The notes under the pieces were generated by a model that saw only the letters and a program-made list of their open reading frames with translations, searched no databases and had not been told where the DNA came from. From assembly GCA_949373145.1 (NCBI GenBank), contig CASICI010000001.1, forward strand, positions 24,337 to 88,336: DNA of 64,000 bases. The letters are read 5' to 3'. Positions 1-10,210 of this stretch are shown piece after piece. The stretch is from an uncultured Phycisphaerales bacterium (lineage in GTDB: Bacteria > Planctomycetota > Phycisphaerae > Phycisphaerales > SM1A02). The translations under genes and the position numbers were made by a program. Every line of letters begins with the position of its first letter. Position 1 is the first letter of the stretch.

Positions 1-10
1 GGGGTTCGTT

Positions 11-1180
11 TTAAACGTCGTTCTCGAGATCGATCCATGGGTTCATTGACTCGGAGATTCGATCCGGGTGTTGCTCGGAGAGAAGGCGTTCCCTGCGTTT
101 CGAATCCACGACCGGATCCTGTTCGATGACCTTGATCAGCGCTTTCCTGAGCTTCGAAGGATCTCTCGCGTCAATGGTCTCGCCCAGCCCGTTCTCCCTG
201 ATGGTCAGGCCATTCGCACCGTAGTCGCCTCCGAGAATCGGTGTGCGGTACATCGCGGCCTCCATGCTGATGCCTGAAATGCCGTGGTGTCTGGGATAGA
301 GCGTCGCAATGACGTCACTTGCCACGAAGCCCGCTTGAAACATCTCGTTCGAGATGAATCCCTCATGGACGATGATCTGTCTCTTCGAGATTTGATCCTG
401 TCTTCGTGTCAGTTCTCTTTGAATCGAATCGGACAGGCTGCCCATGATCAGCAGGACCATGCCTCCCCCGGTCTTTTCCGGCCACGCTTGAAGAACTTCC
501 AGGGTTCCCTTTCGTTTCGAGTGCTCTCCCAAGAGTCCGAGGACTCGTGCGTCGCGAGGTATCCCGAGCATGTCTCGCGCCCCGTCCTGATCGAGTTCGG
601 TCCGTTTCGGGCTGGGAAAGGACAGCAAACCCATGTCAAGACCACTTCTGATCCCAGACTGATGGGTGATTGGATCCATGGTCAGCATTCGATGTCCGCA
701 TCGCCTCATCCGCATTCGAACGAGCTCACGACCCGCAGCGAAGCGAGGACCGAATCCCCCATACCCCAGCCTCGGCAGATGGACCACCGAGCGTGGTCGG
801 CATGCACGCAACTTCGCAGCCTGCACGCTTCTGGTTTTCATGCTCACCATCGCATCCGCGGTCGGTAGGACAAGTCGTTCCGGGTCGCCTTGTTCGTACA
901 CCTCGAGAATCGAATCCGTGACGATCTCGGCGTCCTTGGAAAAGACCCTTCCGAAACCACTGGAAAACGAACGAAGATTCATTTGAAAATCTATTTCATC
1001 GTGAACCAGCGCACGCGCGACATCGACTTGTCTTCGATTCTCATCGGTCGCCACCGGAACGCACAGCACGACATGCCGACCCGTTTGCTGGATGGCATTC
1101 GCAATGTTGGCAGCGAAGACAAGTGAATGACCTTTCCAGCTCGGTTCTGCAACGACAATGTGTTTTTTTTTCAACGTCAC
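11..1180 (-). CDS. GT-B fold glycosyltransferase (GT4-like)
   Basis: A 389-residue protein that probably transfers a sugar from a nucleotide-sugar donor during envelope or exopolysaccharide synthesis. The N terminus (IVVAEPSWKGHS) looks like the first strand and glycine-rich loop of a GT-B acceptor domain. The second half has the GT4-type donor-domain order: LLGEHSKRKGTLEVLQAW, then IVHEGF, then SGISMEAAMYRTPILGGDYG, which resembles the E-x7-E region. No signal peptide or membrane segment is visible. The start is GTG and overlaps the stop of the upstream phenylalanine hydroxylase gene by 4 bases (GTGA), so the two are probably translationally coupled. The stop is TAA near the window edge. Donor and acceptor cannot be told from the sequence. 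Confidence 0.8.
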   Translation of the reverse strand: MTLKKKHIVVAEPSWKGHSLVFAANIANAIQQTGRHVVLCVPVATDENRRQVDVARALVHDEIDFQMNLRSFSSGFGRVFSKDAEIVTDSILEVYEQGDPERLVLPTADAMVSMKTRSVQAAKLRACRPRSVVHLPRLGYGGFGPRFAAGRELVRMRMRRCGHRMLTMDPITHQSGIRSGLDMGLLSFPSPKRTELDQDGARDMLGIPRDARVLGLLGEHSKRKGTLEVLQAWPEKTGGGMVLLIMGSLSDSIQRELTRRQDQISKRQIIVHEGFISNEMFQAGFVASDVIATLYPRHHGISGISMEAAMYRTPILGGDYGANGLTIRENGLGETIDARDPSKLRKALIKVIEQDPVVDSKRRERLLSEQHPDRISESMNPWIDLENDV

Positions 1181-2031
1181 ACCACTGTTTTGGAAGCGTG
1201 GGCATCGAGAATGCGATCTGCATAGTTGTTCATGGCGTCACGGAGCTGTTCGAATGATTCGAGCACATAGAGAATCGGTTGGTAGTGATCGATTTCGAAG
1301 GATGTCTCACAGACTCTGTCGAGATCGAAATCACGCCGTTCCACGTCATCGCTTTCCAGTGCATGGACACTCTCTCCGGGTGAGGAGATCAGTCCCGAGC
1401 CGTAGAGTTTCAGCTTGCCTTCTTCTCGGATCAGACCGAATTCAACCGTGAACCAGAAGAGCCGGGCAAGCCGGTCGACATGGTGGGGGTCGTCGGTCAC
1501 CGCGGCGGCCTTGCCGTAGGTCTGCAGGAAATCAGCGAACACCGGATCGGCATGCAGCGGCACGTGCCCGAAGATGTCATGAAAGATGTCCGGCTGGGGC
1601 AGATAGTCGATCGATTCCTTGGGCCGGATCACGATCGTGGTGGGAAATTCCCGACGCCCCAGACATGCGAAGAACGCCTTGGCGGGGAGGTAACCCGGCA
1701 CCGCGCAGCTCTGCCATCCGGTCAGTTCCTTGAGATAGGTGTTGACGCTTTCCGAGCCGGAAAGGTGGGGGATGTGGGTGCGTACGAGGTTGATCGCCTT
1801 TGCGCCGTCCAGATAGACGTTCGAAGCCACCGACTGCAGGAAGTCCATCTGCTGTCCGTACAGAATGGACCAGGTCTCCTGATTCTCCTGCGTGTACCCC
1901 TCATACCTCTGGTCGATGTACATCTTCGTCGGATCGTCGAAACCCGGTTTCCCGAAGTTGTTGGCGTATTCCTGTGCCACCGACGCGGTCGCGTCGTCGA
2001 TCATGTCGTGATTTATGCTTCCACCCATCAT
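1177..2031 (-). CDS. phhA: Phenylalanine 4-monooxygenase (monomeric bacterial type)
   Basis: A 284-residue aromatic amino acid hydroxylase that converts L-phenylalanine to L-tyrosine using non-haem Fe(II), O2 and a pterin cofactor. The iron-binding triad is visible: HDIFGHVPL gives His151 and His156, and FTVEFGL gives Glu197. The core fold runs from about residue 50 to 275, with no regulatory ACT domain, which is normal for bacterial enzymes of about 260-300 residues. Two Met codons sit in tandem at the start, so the exact start is uncertain by one codon. The gene overlaps the downstream glycosyltransferase by 4 bases. A pterin carbinolamine dehydratase partner is not in the window. Confidence 0.95.
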   Translation of the reverse strand: MMGGSINHDMIDDATASVAQEYANNFGKPGFDDPTKMYIDQRYEGYTQENQETWSILYGQQMDFLQSVASNVYLDGAKAINLVRTHIPHLSGSESVNTYLKELTGWQSCAVPGYLPAKAFFACLGRREFPTTIVIRPKESIDYLPQPDIFHDIFGHVPLHADPVFADFLQTYGKAAAVTDDPHHVDRLARLFWFTVEFGLIREEGKLKLYGSGLISSPGESVHALESDDVERRDFDLDRVCETSFEIDHYQPILYVLESFEQLRDAMNNYADRILDAHASKTVV

Positions 2032-2093
2032 GGGACTGGCTCCTGTCTTGTAGGTCTGAAGAGTCTACCACGACCGATCTTTGTTTCGATCAA

Positions 2094-2714
2094 TCATTCT
2101 CCACAGAGTCGGGCGAGAACCGACCTTGCGGCCTCCTCGTCGACCAGGGGTTCGGGTGAGGTCAATCGCATCACCTGAAATCGACCTCGGACGTCGAATC
2201 CAAGCGGATCGACGCCCACGAGCCTGGGGTCGTTCAATTCGACGCCATTCCGTTCGAAGCAGGCTTTCTGCATGCCTTCGACCAGTTCTTCGTTCGCCCA
2301 GCGACAGACCGCGGCCTCGCAGCCGGCAAGGCTGTTGGGAATCAGAAGAGCATCTCCGTCGTAGAACAGACCATCGAGCCTCGCCGCATCGATGTGCATG
2401 ATCGCCCATCTGACATCATCCGGTTCACCGTGGTAGATCTGCCACCGGTCCGCCAGTTCTCCGTCCACACCGGTCTCTTCGAACGCCTCCAGGGTGACCA
2501 TCACGTGGAGCGAGTCCTCCTCTTCATCGGGCATGTGCAGGACGGTGTCCCCCGAAGTCAGCATCGCGACCATGACCGGGGCGACGATCCGCCCTTCCTG
2601 ATCGACCACGATCTTGATGGGGATGACGTTCTCGTCGAAGCGGATCAGTCCCTCGAGGTGGCTGTGAAGATATTCAAGGACGGTTCGGATGTCCGGATCT
2701 ATTTCGTTGCTCAT
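2094..2714 (-). CDS. Hypothetical protein, HugZ/DUF2470-like (FMN split-barrel type)
   Basis: A 206-residue soluble protein. The N-terminal part (about residues 25-110) resembles the flavin-reductase/pyridoxamine-phosphate-oxidase split barrel in strand pattern only. The C terminus has the layout of the DUF2470 domain found in haem-utilisation proteins: GVDPLGFDVRGR, then LTSPEPLVDEEAARSVL, close to the family pattern of xDxxGFDLR followed by F-x-PEPV and a final helix. No catalytic residues can be assigned. It is divergent from aroDE, with about 33 bases between the two starts. The family assignment is by motif memory and moderate; the reading frame itself is convincing. Confidence 0.6.
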   Translation of the reverse strand: MSNEIDPDIRTVLEYLHSHLEGLIRFDENVIPIKIVVDQEGRIVAPVMVAMLTSGDTVLHMPDEEEDSLHVMVTLEAFEETGVDGELADRWQIYHGEPDDVRWAIMHIDAARLDGLFYDGDALLIPNSLAGCEAAVCRWANEELVEGMQKACFERNGVELNDPRLVGVDPLGFDVRGRFQVMRLTSPEPLVDEEAARSVLARLCGE

Positions 2715-2747
2715 GGTCGGGGAATGGTAGCGTGCTAGGATCCGTTC

Positions 2748-4418
2748 ATGACACTGATCTGCTGCCCGATCGCAATTGATTCCCCCTCGGACCTCTCAGA
2801 GGCCCTCGCCTGTGCCAATGAGGCCTCGGAACAGGGGGCGCGTCTCATCGAATGGCGCATCGACGGTCTGGCGGACGACCCCGATGCCGCTCAGGTGATC
2901 GAGGCTCTTCTTGAACAAGGACCGCTTCCCGCGATCATCACTTGTCGTTCATCTCGAGAGGGAGGGTCCTGGTCCGGTGACGAGACCGATCGCGTCTCCC
3001 TGCTCGAACGCATCGGAGTGTCGAAGCATCCACCGCGCTATCTCGATTTCGAACTCGCCGACTACCTTCGAAGCGCGAACATCGCTCAGAAGATCGATCT
3101 GGTGGTCTCGCACGACCGTCAGGCTCGCGACGTCTCCACCGGACTGATTCTTTCGTCCCATGATTTCGATGGTCGCCCTCGGGATCTCACCAGACGGGTC
3201 ACGGACATGGCCATGCAGTCGTCATGCGCGATCTCCAAGATCGTCTGGTCGGCCCGTTCTCTTCGAGACAACCTCGAAGCCTTCGACCTTCTGCGTGATC
3301 GGGCCAACCCCACCATCGCGCTCTGCATGGGCGAGTTCGGCGGAATGAGCAGGGTGCTTGCGCCGAAGTTCGGCGGCTTCCTCACTTTCGCCCCCCTGGA
3401 CGACGACGATGAAACCGCGCCCGGTCAGATCTCAATTCGCACCTTGAAGGAGACCTATCGCTTCGACGCCATCAAGCCGTCGACGAAGGTCTACGGAATC
3501 ATCGGATGGCCGGTCGGTGCCTCCTGGAGTCCCTCCGTTCACAACGCCGGCTTCGACGCCATCGATCATGACGGGGTGTATCTCAGACTTGCGATCGCTC
3601 CGGGGTGGGAGCCCTTCAAGGCGACTCTGGGTGCACTCATCGACCATGACGGTCTCGATTTTTCCGGAGGCAGTGTGACCATGCCTCACAAGGAACACCT
3701 GGTTCGCTTCGTCCGTGAAGCTGGTGGCACTCTTGATTCTGTCAGCGAGCGTTGTGGGGCTGCCAACACGTTGGTGGTCGGTGAAGACCGCAGCCTTCGT
3801 GCCATCAACACCGATGCACCCGCCGCAGTCGGATGCCTGGTCGAGGCCATGGAGATCTCGACCAGCGAACTGGCTGGACGGCGAGTGATGGTGCTTGGTG
3901 CGGGTGGTGTCGCCCGAGCGGTCGTCGCAGGACTGCTCGAACATGGTGCCGAAGTCACGGTCGTGAATCGAACGCACCAGCGTGCCGTCGAGCTCGTCGA
4001 GGATCTCTCCGATGATCGCCTTCATGTCGGCTCGTTCTCCGATCTCGAAACAGGGGGGTTCTCCGCGCTCGTCAACGCCACGTCCGTCGGGTCTCCGGCG
4101 GGCGATCAGCCGGACGCCTCTCCGATCCCCGATGGCTTCTCTCTCGATGCTTCGATCACGGTTCTGGACACCGTCTATTCCGCGATGCCCACGCCACTGG
4201 TGATCGGGGCCATGCAGAATGGATGCCGCACGGCGGCGGGTGGTTCGATGTTTCTGCGTCAGGCAGAACTGCAATTTGAAATCTGGACGGGTCAGCCCGC
4301 ACCCGAAGGTGTGATGACCGGGGTTCTTCTGAACTCCGCGCTCGGCTCCTCGGATCGTCCACGATCGTCCTGGTGTCGTGATCTCAGGTCTTCGCCGAGT
4401 CGTATCCACGCGCCTTGA
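2748..4418 (+). CDS. aroDE: Fused 3-dehydroquinate dehydratase (type I) / shikimate 5-dehydrogenase
   Basis: A 556-residue bifunctional enzyme for steps 3 and 4 of the shikimate pathway. Residues 1-240 are a type I dehydroquinase: EWR at 36-38, the catalytic His in LSSHDF (138), the Schiff-base Lys in ISKIVW (164), and the C-terminal SRVLAPKFGGFLTFA motif. Residues 248 to about 525 are shikimate dehydrogenase: VYGIIGWPVGASWSPSVHN for shikimate binding, the catalytic Lys in SVTMPHKE (315), GAANTLV, INTDAP, and the NADP-binding GAGGVARA followed by VVNRT. The fusion order matches plant-type and some planctomycete/chlamydial enzymes. About 30 C-terminal residues (SSDRPRSSWCRD onward) are not family-like and overlap the convergent SDR gene. 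Confidence 0.95.
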   Translation: MTLICCPIAIDSPSDLSEALACANEASEQGARLIEWRIDGLADDPDAAQVIEALLEQGPLPAIITCRSSREGGSWSGDETDRVSLLERIGVSKHPPRYLDFELADYLRSANIAQKIDLVVSHDRQARDVSTGLILSSHDFDGRPRDLTRRVTDMAMQSSCAISKIVWSARSLRDNLEAFDLLRDRANPTIALCMGEFGGMSRVLAPKFGGFLTFAPLDDDDETAPGQISIRTLKETYRFDAIKPSTKVYGIIGWPVGASWSPSVHNAGFDAIDHDGVYLRLAIAPGWEPFKATLGALIDHDGLDFSGGSVTMPHKEHLVRFVREAGGTLDSVSERCGAANTLVVGEDRSLRAINTDAPAAVGCLVEAMEISTSELAGRRVMVLGAGGVARAVVAGLLEHGAEVTVVNRTHQRAVELVEDLSDDRLHVGSFSDLETGGFSALVNATSVGSPAGDQPDASPIPDGFSLDASITVLDTVYSAMPTPLVIGAMQNGCRTAAGGSMFLRQAELQFEIWTGQPAPEGVMTGVLLNSALGSSDRPRSSWCRDLRSSPSRIHAP

Positions 4419-5202
4419 TCGGCTTGGGCGCGATTCCGACCACCCATCTTCGAGGAAGCAGGTGGCAGAGCGTCTTGATGATGGTATTCACCTTGCCGAT
4501 GATCACCTGTGGCTTGTCCGCTTCACACGCCCTCCAGGTTTTCGAGACCACACGCTCCGACGTGCTCCACATCCATTTCGGCATGCGATTCATCGACTCA
4601 CGATTGCCGAGAACGTCGTGGAATTCAGTCAGGGTGTATCCCGGGCAACTCGCGGTGACGTGGACGCCACTGCCTCGGCATTCGAGCCAGGCGCCCCAGG
4701 ATGCGGAGACCATGAATTTCTTGGCCGCCACGTAGAGACCACCCGCCGATTCCGGTGCGAACGCCGCAAGCGAAGCGACGTTGATGACCCGCCCGAAATC
4801 TCGTTCCCTGCATGCCCGGAAGAACCCGGTGCATCAATTCAAGTTGCCCGAGCATCAGCACCTCGAGAAAGTCACGTACGTCCGACCACGGCGTCTGCAG
4901 GCTGCTCTTCGAAAGCGCGTACCCGGCATTGTTGATCAACACATCGACCACCACGCCCGTGTTCATCGACCGCCTGCATGATCCGATCCGTCGCGCCCTC
5001 ATGCGAGAGGTCCTGTGTCAATGTCATGACCCTCGACGCCATGCTCCGTTCTCATTCGACCGGCGATCTCCTCCAGGCGATCCTCTCGTCTGGCGATCAG
5101 CATCAGGTCGAACCCTCGTTTGGCGAGAAAGTCCGCGAAGGCGGTCCCGATGCCCGCGGACGCACCGGTGATCACGGCGAGTTTTCGAGTGGATGCGGTC
5201 AC
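4384..5202 (-). CDS. Short-chain dehydrogenase/reductase, frame broken by indels
   Basis: A classical SDR oxidoreductase of about 270 residues, spread over three reading frames. The NAD(P)-binding motif GASAGIG lies about residues 12-18, VLINNAGYAL (the NNAG motif) follows, then NVASLA, then the catalytic YVAAK tyrosine-lysine pair, then CPGYTLTEF. All SDR landmarks are present in the correct order, but the frame changes near 5037 (an apparent extra G in a GGG run), near 4950 and near 4810. The start is GTG and overlaps the hslU stop by 4 bases, so it probably follows hslU in an operon. The substrate is unknown. A genuine pseudogene is possible but consensus error is favoured. Confidence 0.75.
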
Positions 5203-6570
5203 AGTACGAATCTACCGAGGTCTTCGTCTTCCAGAACGGTGCGAAGTTTCGAACGAACGAAGTCTTCATCGATCCGGACCGAATCCTCTCCGCGTCCGAC
5301 CATTTCAGAGGCATCGAAGGCGAGTTCCTCGAAGACCTGCTCCATGATCGTCATCAGGCGGCGTGCTCCGATGTTCTCAAGTCGTTCGTTGGCTTCCGCG
5401 GCCAGGTCCGCCATCGCGTCGATCGCGGACTCCTCGAATTCGATCGTCATGCCCTCCGTCGAGAGAAGGGCGACCTGCTGCTCCGTCAGCGAAGCGTGCG
5501 GTTCACTCAGGATCCTTCGGAAATCATCTCTGGTGAGTGCTTCCAGTTCGACTCGAATGGGAAAACGACCCTGAAGTTCGGGCATGAGGTCGCTGACCTT
5601 CGCGGTATGGAACGCGCCCGCGGCGATGAAGAGGATGTTGTCGGTGTTGATGACTCCGTGCTTGGTGGTCACGGCGCACCCTTCGACGATGGGCAGGAGG
5701 TCTCTCTGGACACCCTGTCGACTCACCTCGCCCGAACCGCCTCGTTCGTTGATCGCGATCTTGTCGATCTCATCGATGAAGACCAGCCCGGACTCCTCCG
5801 TGCGCTCGATCGCCCGTTCGACGATTCGATCCTTGTCCACGAGTTTTTCGGTCTCTTCTTCGGTGAGCAGTTCGATCGCTCTCCTGACCGTGGTCTTTCT
5901 GCGGTGTTTGGTCTCTGGAACGAGTTTTTCCAGCATCGAACCGAGTCCGGGGTCCATCTGGTCGGGACCCGGCGCCACCCATCATCGGAATCGTCGGTTT
6001 TTCTCGAACGAGGATCTCGAGCTCCTTGTCGTCGAAGAGGCCCTCGTCCAATTTCTTTCTCATCCTGTCTCTGACTCGATCATGGGATTCCTGCGAATCA
6101 AGGGATGCGGAGGTCTCATCTTCCGGTCGTTCGCCGTTCTGTGAATCACCAATGGCTTCTCCCAGCAGAAGGGAGACGACTCGATTGCGTGCCGCATGCT
6201 CCGCCGCGGGCGCGACCTCGGCCGCGTCCGCGGCCCGAAGCATCTTGATCGCGGCTTCCAGCAGGTCTCGCACGATCGACTCGACATCACGCCCGACGTA
6301 TCCGACTTCGGTGAACTTGGTTGCTTCGATCTTGATGAACGGAGCGTCCACCAGCTTGGCGAGGCGTCGAGCGATTTCGGTCTTGCCAACCCCGGTCGGG
6401 CCGATCATGATGATGTTTCGAGGCACGATTTCAGCGGCGATATCCGTCGGCAACTGCATTCTGCGCCAACGGTTGCGAATCGCGACCGCAACGGCGTGCT
6501 TGGCTTTTCGTTGGCCGACGATGTGCTTGTCCAGCGCGGCAACGATGTCTTTCGGGGTTCGGTTGCTCAT
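5199..6570 (-). CDS. hslU: ATP-dependent protease ATPase subunit HslU, one frame break
   Basis: AAA+ unfoldase of the HslUV protease, about 457 residues once the break is joined (E. coli 443). Visible parts are the N-terminal IVGQ motif, Walker [10 protein letters not shown], the HslU signature [18 protein letters not shown], an I-domain with acidic and charged helices, Walker B VFIDEIDK, and the sensor region [12 protein letters not shown], ending in RFVL. The frame changes near 5980 at the run encoding [14 protein letters not shown], in a GGTGGCGCCGGG context. No hslV lies next to it, which is unusual since the two are normally adjacent. It is divergent from the outer-membrane protein gene. 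Confidence 0.93.
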
Positions 6571-6782
6571 GGTCGAAAAGTCACTTTCACGGCTGGGGTG
6601 GCACTTGGGCCTACCGACTTGCTGAATTCTGCTTGGGGCTCCATACTCTACCGATCGAGAGGCGCAACGTACCGCCTTTCGTACCCCTCAGCGGGTCTAA
6701 TCGAATGACCGGCGGTTTCAGCCATGCGTGTGCAGGCCGACAGCCCGCCTACCCACGTGATACGGAATCGGAAGACACCTCC

Positions 6783-7635
6783 ATGAATAAGATCACCCTG
6801 TGCAGCGCCCTCGCAGTCTGCCTTACGGCACCAGCCGGATTCGCCGACGGAGATTCGGTCCGAGACCTTCTCGGCCTCTCCGTCTCCAGCGCCCAGGAGC
6901 CTGAAACGCCCATCGGCACCGGCCACGCAAGTGCTGAAGAATCCCCGTTCTATCTTCAGATCACGGCTGCCCCGACGATCGCCGGAACCATCAACTTCCA
7001 GCAGGGCGTGTCCAACGGATTCGCTTTCAACAACGGCAAGGCCCGGTTCGATGCCGGTGTGGGCGTCGACCTGACGTTCGGGTATCGAATTCCCGACAGC
7101 TACGTCATTCTTCAGGTCTGGACCGGTTTCTTCTGGAACGGGCTCGAGGAATTCAATGCGAATCTTCCTCCTCAGACAGCGCAACCGATCGCCACCGACC
7201 CCTTCTCCTCCGCGGACGGCAACCTCTATCAGATTCCCGTCATGTTCTCACCCGGTCTGGAGTTCGATCTTCCCGGCGGCTGGCCCTTCCTCAGTGGCGG
7301 CATCATTCGTTTCGGTCCTTCCGTCGGTGTCAGCTACAACGATCTTTCGATCAACAACATCATTGACGACGCTGCGGCTGTGAATGCTCAGTCCTGGAGC
7401 ATCTCGAACAAGTCATGGGTGTTCTCATACGGTGCTTTCCTCGACATCGAACTGTTCCTGAACCACAACATGGCTCTGACCATCGGGTATCAGTTCCTCG
7501 CCACCGCGCCCATCGAGTACGGCACGATCGACGGTACTAATCCTGCAGACCGGAGTCACCGTCCCGGGTGCCGACGTCAAGTCCAACAACACCTACACGA
7601 ACATCGTTCGCTGTGGTCTCAGCTTCTACTTCTGA
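6783..7635 (+). CDS. Outer-membrane beta-barrel protein, one frame break
   Basis: A secreted protein of about 283 residues. The start at 6783 gives a signal peptide (MNKITLCSALAVCLTAPAGF, cleaved near ADG) and has GGAAGA upstream. After a low-complexity linker come alternating beta-strand segments (YLQITAAPTIAGTI, GVGVDLTFGYRI, SYVILQVWTGFFW, FLDIELFLNHNMALTIGYQF). In the frame as given the end is non-barrel, but a one-base shift near 7540 restores LQTGVTVPGADVKSNN and a terminal CGLSFYF ending in Phe, the classic terminal aromatic recognised by the Bam machinery. A strong terminator follows at 7668. The fold resembles small OmpA/OmpW-like barrels; no specific function is recognised. Confidence 0.75.
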
Positions 7636-7667
7636 TTCCACGTTTCGAACGATGACACGATCCTGAA

Positions 7668-7703
7668 CGGGGCCGGGTACGAATACCCGGCTCCGTTTTT
7701 TTT
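7668..7703 (+). terminator. Rho-independent terminator after the outer-membrane protein gene
   Basis: A 12-bp stem (one G-T pair) with a CGAA tetraloop, GC-rich (CGGGGCCGGGTA paired to TACCCGGCTCCG), is followed at once by eight T residues. It separates the barrel protein gene from the dehydrogenase gene 23 bases downstream. Confidence 0.95.
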
Positions 7704-7725
7704 AGACACGGCAGCGAGCACACTC

Positions 7726-9256
7726 ATGGACACCACCCCCATTCTTCTGGCAGGCGACTGGATCTCAAGCGACACCGATGGCCCTGTCTTTCAGGCGTTC
7801 AGCCCCGAAAACGGTGAAGCATTGCCGCAACGTTTTCCAATCAGCGCCTGGACCGATCTCGAAGCGATGGCGACGGCCTCGATCGAGGCCACCCGGGACG
7901 CTGGCGACGATCGACCCCGAGCGGATCGGCCGGTTCCTCGAACGGTTCGCCGAATGCATCGAAGCCGACGCCGATCGTCTCACGAAAATCGCTTCGCTCG
8001 AGACGGGCCTCCCTCAGCCGACCCGTCTGGCCGCGGTCGAACTTCCACGAACCACCGATCAACTTCGTCAGGCCGCACGTGCCGCTCGTGACGTGTCGCC
8101 CACCGGTTGGCGCCGTCCCCTGATCGACCACGAGACCAACATCCGCTCCTGCTTCGAACCACTGGGTGGCGCGGTGCTCGTCATGGGTCCCTGTAATTTC
8201 CCGCTCGCATTCAACGGTATTTCCGGAGGTGATTTCGCCGCCGCGATCGCCGCGGGCAATGCGGTGATCGTCAAAGGTCATCCCGCTCACCCTGAAACCA
8301 CGCGGTGCCTGGCCGAAGCCGCGAGGATCGCCCTCGAGGACACCGGCATGCCGCCGGCGACCGTGCAGTGTTTCTTTCATGCGGAGCATGAGGACATCGC
8401 ACGGCTGATCGAGCACCACGCGATCGCGGCGGTGGGGTTCACCGGAGGAGAACAGGCGGGTCGAGCGATCAAGTCCGTGGCCGACCGGTCCGGCAAGGTC
8501 GTCTCTCTTGAGATGTCCAGTCTGAATCCGGTGGTTCTGCTCCCCAGTGCCGATGAAGACGGTCTCGAAGCCTTCTCGGAAGCATGGTCGGGCTCGATCC
8601 TTCTGGGGTCGGGACAGTTCTGCACCAAACCCGGCGTCTGCTTCGTGATCGACGAGGCCGTCGCCCAAGAAGTCGCAGAACGAACGGTCTCGCACCTCGC
8701 CGGAACGGACTCAAGTCTCCTGCTCACCTCGGGGATCGTCGCGGGTCTCGAGAGCGGCGTACGCCTGCAACAGGATGCGGGTGCGATTCTCCTGACCGGC
8801 GGTCTGCCGGTGGATGAAGCCGGTTGGCGTTTTCAGCCCACCTTGTTGATGACGAATGGAATCGGCTTCCTGGAAATGCCCGATTCGATGCAGCATGAAC
8901 TCTTCGGACCCGCCGCACTCATCGTCGCGTGCAAGGACCGCGCCGAACTGCTTGCCTGTCTGCGATCCCTGGGTGGACAGTTGACGGGGTGTCTCTGGGG
9001 TGATGAGGAAGCCATGCGTGGCGATGTCGCCGTCGATGTCCGTGCCGCTCTGCGACCGAAATGCGGCCGCCTGCTCGAGAACAAGATGCCCACCGGAGTG
9101 GCGGTGGTTGCTTCGATGGTGCACGGGGGTCCGTTTCCCGCGACCTCGCATCCCGGTTTCACGGCCGTCGGCATGCCAGGAGCGCTTCAGCGCTTCGCCG
9201 CCCTTCGTTGCTACGACGGCGTCGATGAATCCCGACTGCCCGCGATTCTCGTCTGA
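7726..9256 (+). CDS. Alpha-ketoglutarate (2,5-dioxopentanoate) semialdehyde dehydrogenase, one frame break
   Basis: An NAD(P)-dependent aldehyde dehydrogenase of about 510 residues. Landmarks are MGPCNFPLAFNGISGGD, KGHPAHPET, FTGGEQAGRAI, the catalytic-glutamate region SLEMSSLNPVVLLP, and the catalytic cysteine in GSGQFCTKPG. The FNGISGGDFA, KGHPAHP and EMSS-NPV combination is characteristic of alpha-ketoglutarate semialdehyde dehydrogenases, which form 2-oxoglutarate at the end of hydroxyproline and pentose/hexarate degradation. The N terminus (LLAGDWISS) is in one frame and the remainder in another, with the change near 7900. The neighbouring convergent DapA-family and epimerase genes support the hydroxyproline role. 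Confidence 0.85.
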
Positions 9257-9276
9257 TCGCCGACTTCTGGCGCGGG

Positions 9277-10194
9277 TCAGATCCTGGCGTGGTTCATCTT
9301 CGCTTCGGCGATGATCATGAGCGCCCGGTCGCGCAATTCACCTTCGAGTGCCATTCGTGGCATGCGCAGTCGTTCATTGCCGAGTCCGAATTCGCTCTGA
9401 CACAGCTTGACGAGATGCACGAATTCAGGAACGGCATCCAATCGAAGCAGAGGCAGAAACCACTCATAGAGTTCCCGACAGGCGTCGCGATCATCACCAC
9501 GGGCGAGATCGAAGAGCTTCACGCTTTCGACCGGCAGTGCGTTGACGAGTCCTGCGATCCATCCATCCGCACCGGCATCGACGGCTTCGACCACCAGATC
9601 GTCTATGCCGGCGAAGATCGCGAGTCGATCACCCAGCAGCCGTCTGAGTTCCGCGATCCTTCGGATGTCTCCCGAGGATTCCTTCACCGCATGAAGATTC
9701 GCGTGCGCTCCGGCCATTTCAAGCACCTGTTCCGGCACGATGTCCGTGGTGTAGGCGAGTGGATTGTTGTAGAGCATGCATGAGAGGGGGGTGGCTTCGA
9801 TGATCGCCGCGAAGTGGGCCCGGGTCTCTTCCCACCGACCGTCGTAGGCATATGGTGGAAGGACCATCAGTCCCCTGCATCCGTTGGCCTCCGCCATTCG
9901 AGCCAGTTCGACGGCTTCCGTCGTGGACAGCGCACTGATCGCAGCGACCACCGGCGCACGCCCCGACAGTTCCTCCGAGAGTCCCGACCAGATGGTGGCC
10001 TTCTCCTCGTGGGTGAGCGTGCCACCTTCGCCGAGCGAGCCGGGTGTCACCATCGCGGTCGAGCCGGCTTCGATCATCTGGCGTGCATGGCGTCTCATGA
10101 ATGCGATGTCGATGTCACCGGATTCATTGAAGGGGGTGGTGATGGCTGGCATCACGCCGATCCAGTCGTTGCGTTGCATCAAGACGTTCTCCAC
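9277..10194 (-). CDS. DapA-family lyase/deaminase, likely 1-pyrroline-4-hydroxy-2-carboxylate deaminase
   Basis: A 305-residue class I aldolase-type TIM barrel of the dihydrodipicolinate synthase family. Motifs are the substrate-loop TPGSLGEGGTLTHEEK, the catalytic tyrosine in CMLYNNP, and the Schiff-base lysine in LHAVKESSGD. Family members include DHDPS, N-acetylneuraminate lyase and the hydroxyproline-pathway deaminase. The last is preferred here because the gene lies between an alpha-ketoglutarate semialdehyde dehydrogenase gene and a 4-hydroxyproline epimerase gene, and the GSLGE loop differs from the GTTGE of true DapA. It follows the epimerase gene by 16 bases on the same strand. Assignment of the exact reaction is inference from context. 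Confidence 0.78.
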   Translation of the reverse strand: MENVLMQRNDWIGVMPAITTPFNESGDIDIAFMRRHARQMIEAGSTAMVTPGSLGEGGTLTHEEKATIWSGLSEELSGRAPVVAAISALSTTEAVELARMAEANGCRGLMVLPPYAYDGRWEETRAHFAAIIEATPLSCMLYNNPLAYTTDIVPEQVLEMAGAHANLHAVKESSGDIRRIAELRRLLGDRLAIFAGIDDLVVEAVDAGADGWIAGLVNALPVESVKLFDLARGDDRDACRELYEWFLPLLRLDAVPEFVHLVKLCQSEFGLGNERLRMPRMALEGELRDRALMIIAEAKMNHARI

Positions 10195-10210
10195 GGTCCG
10201 TTCGGACCAG

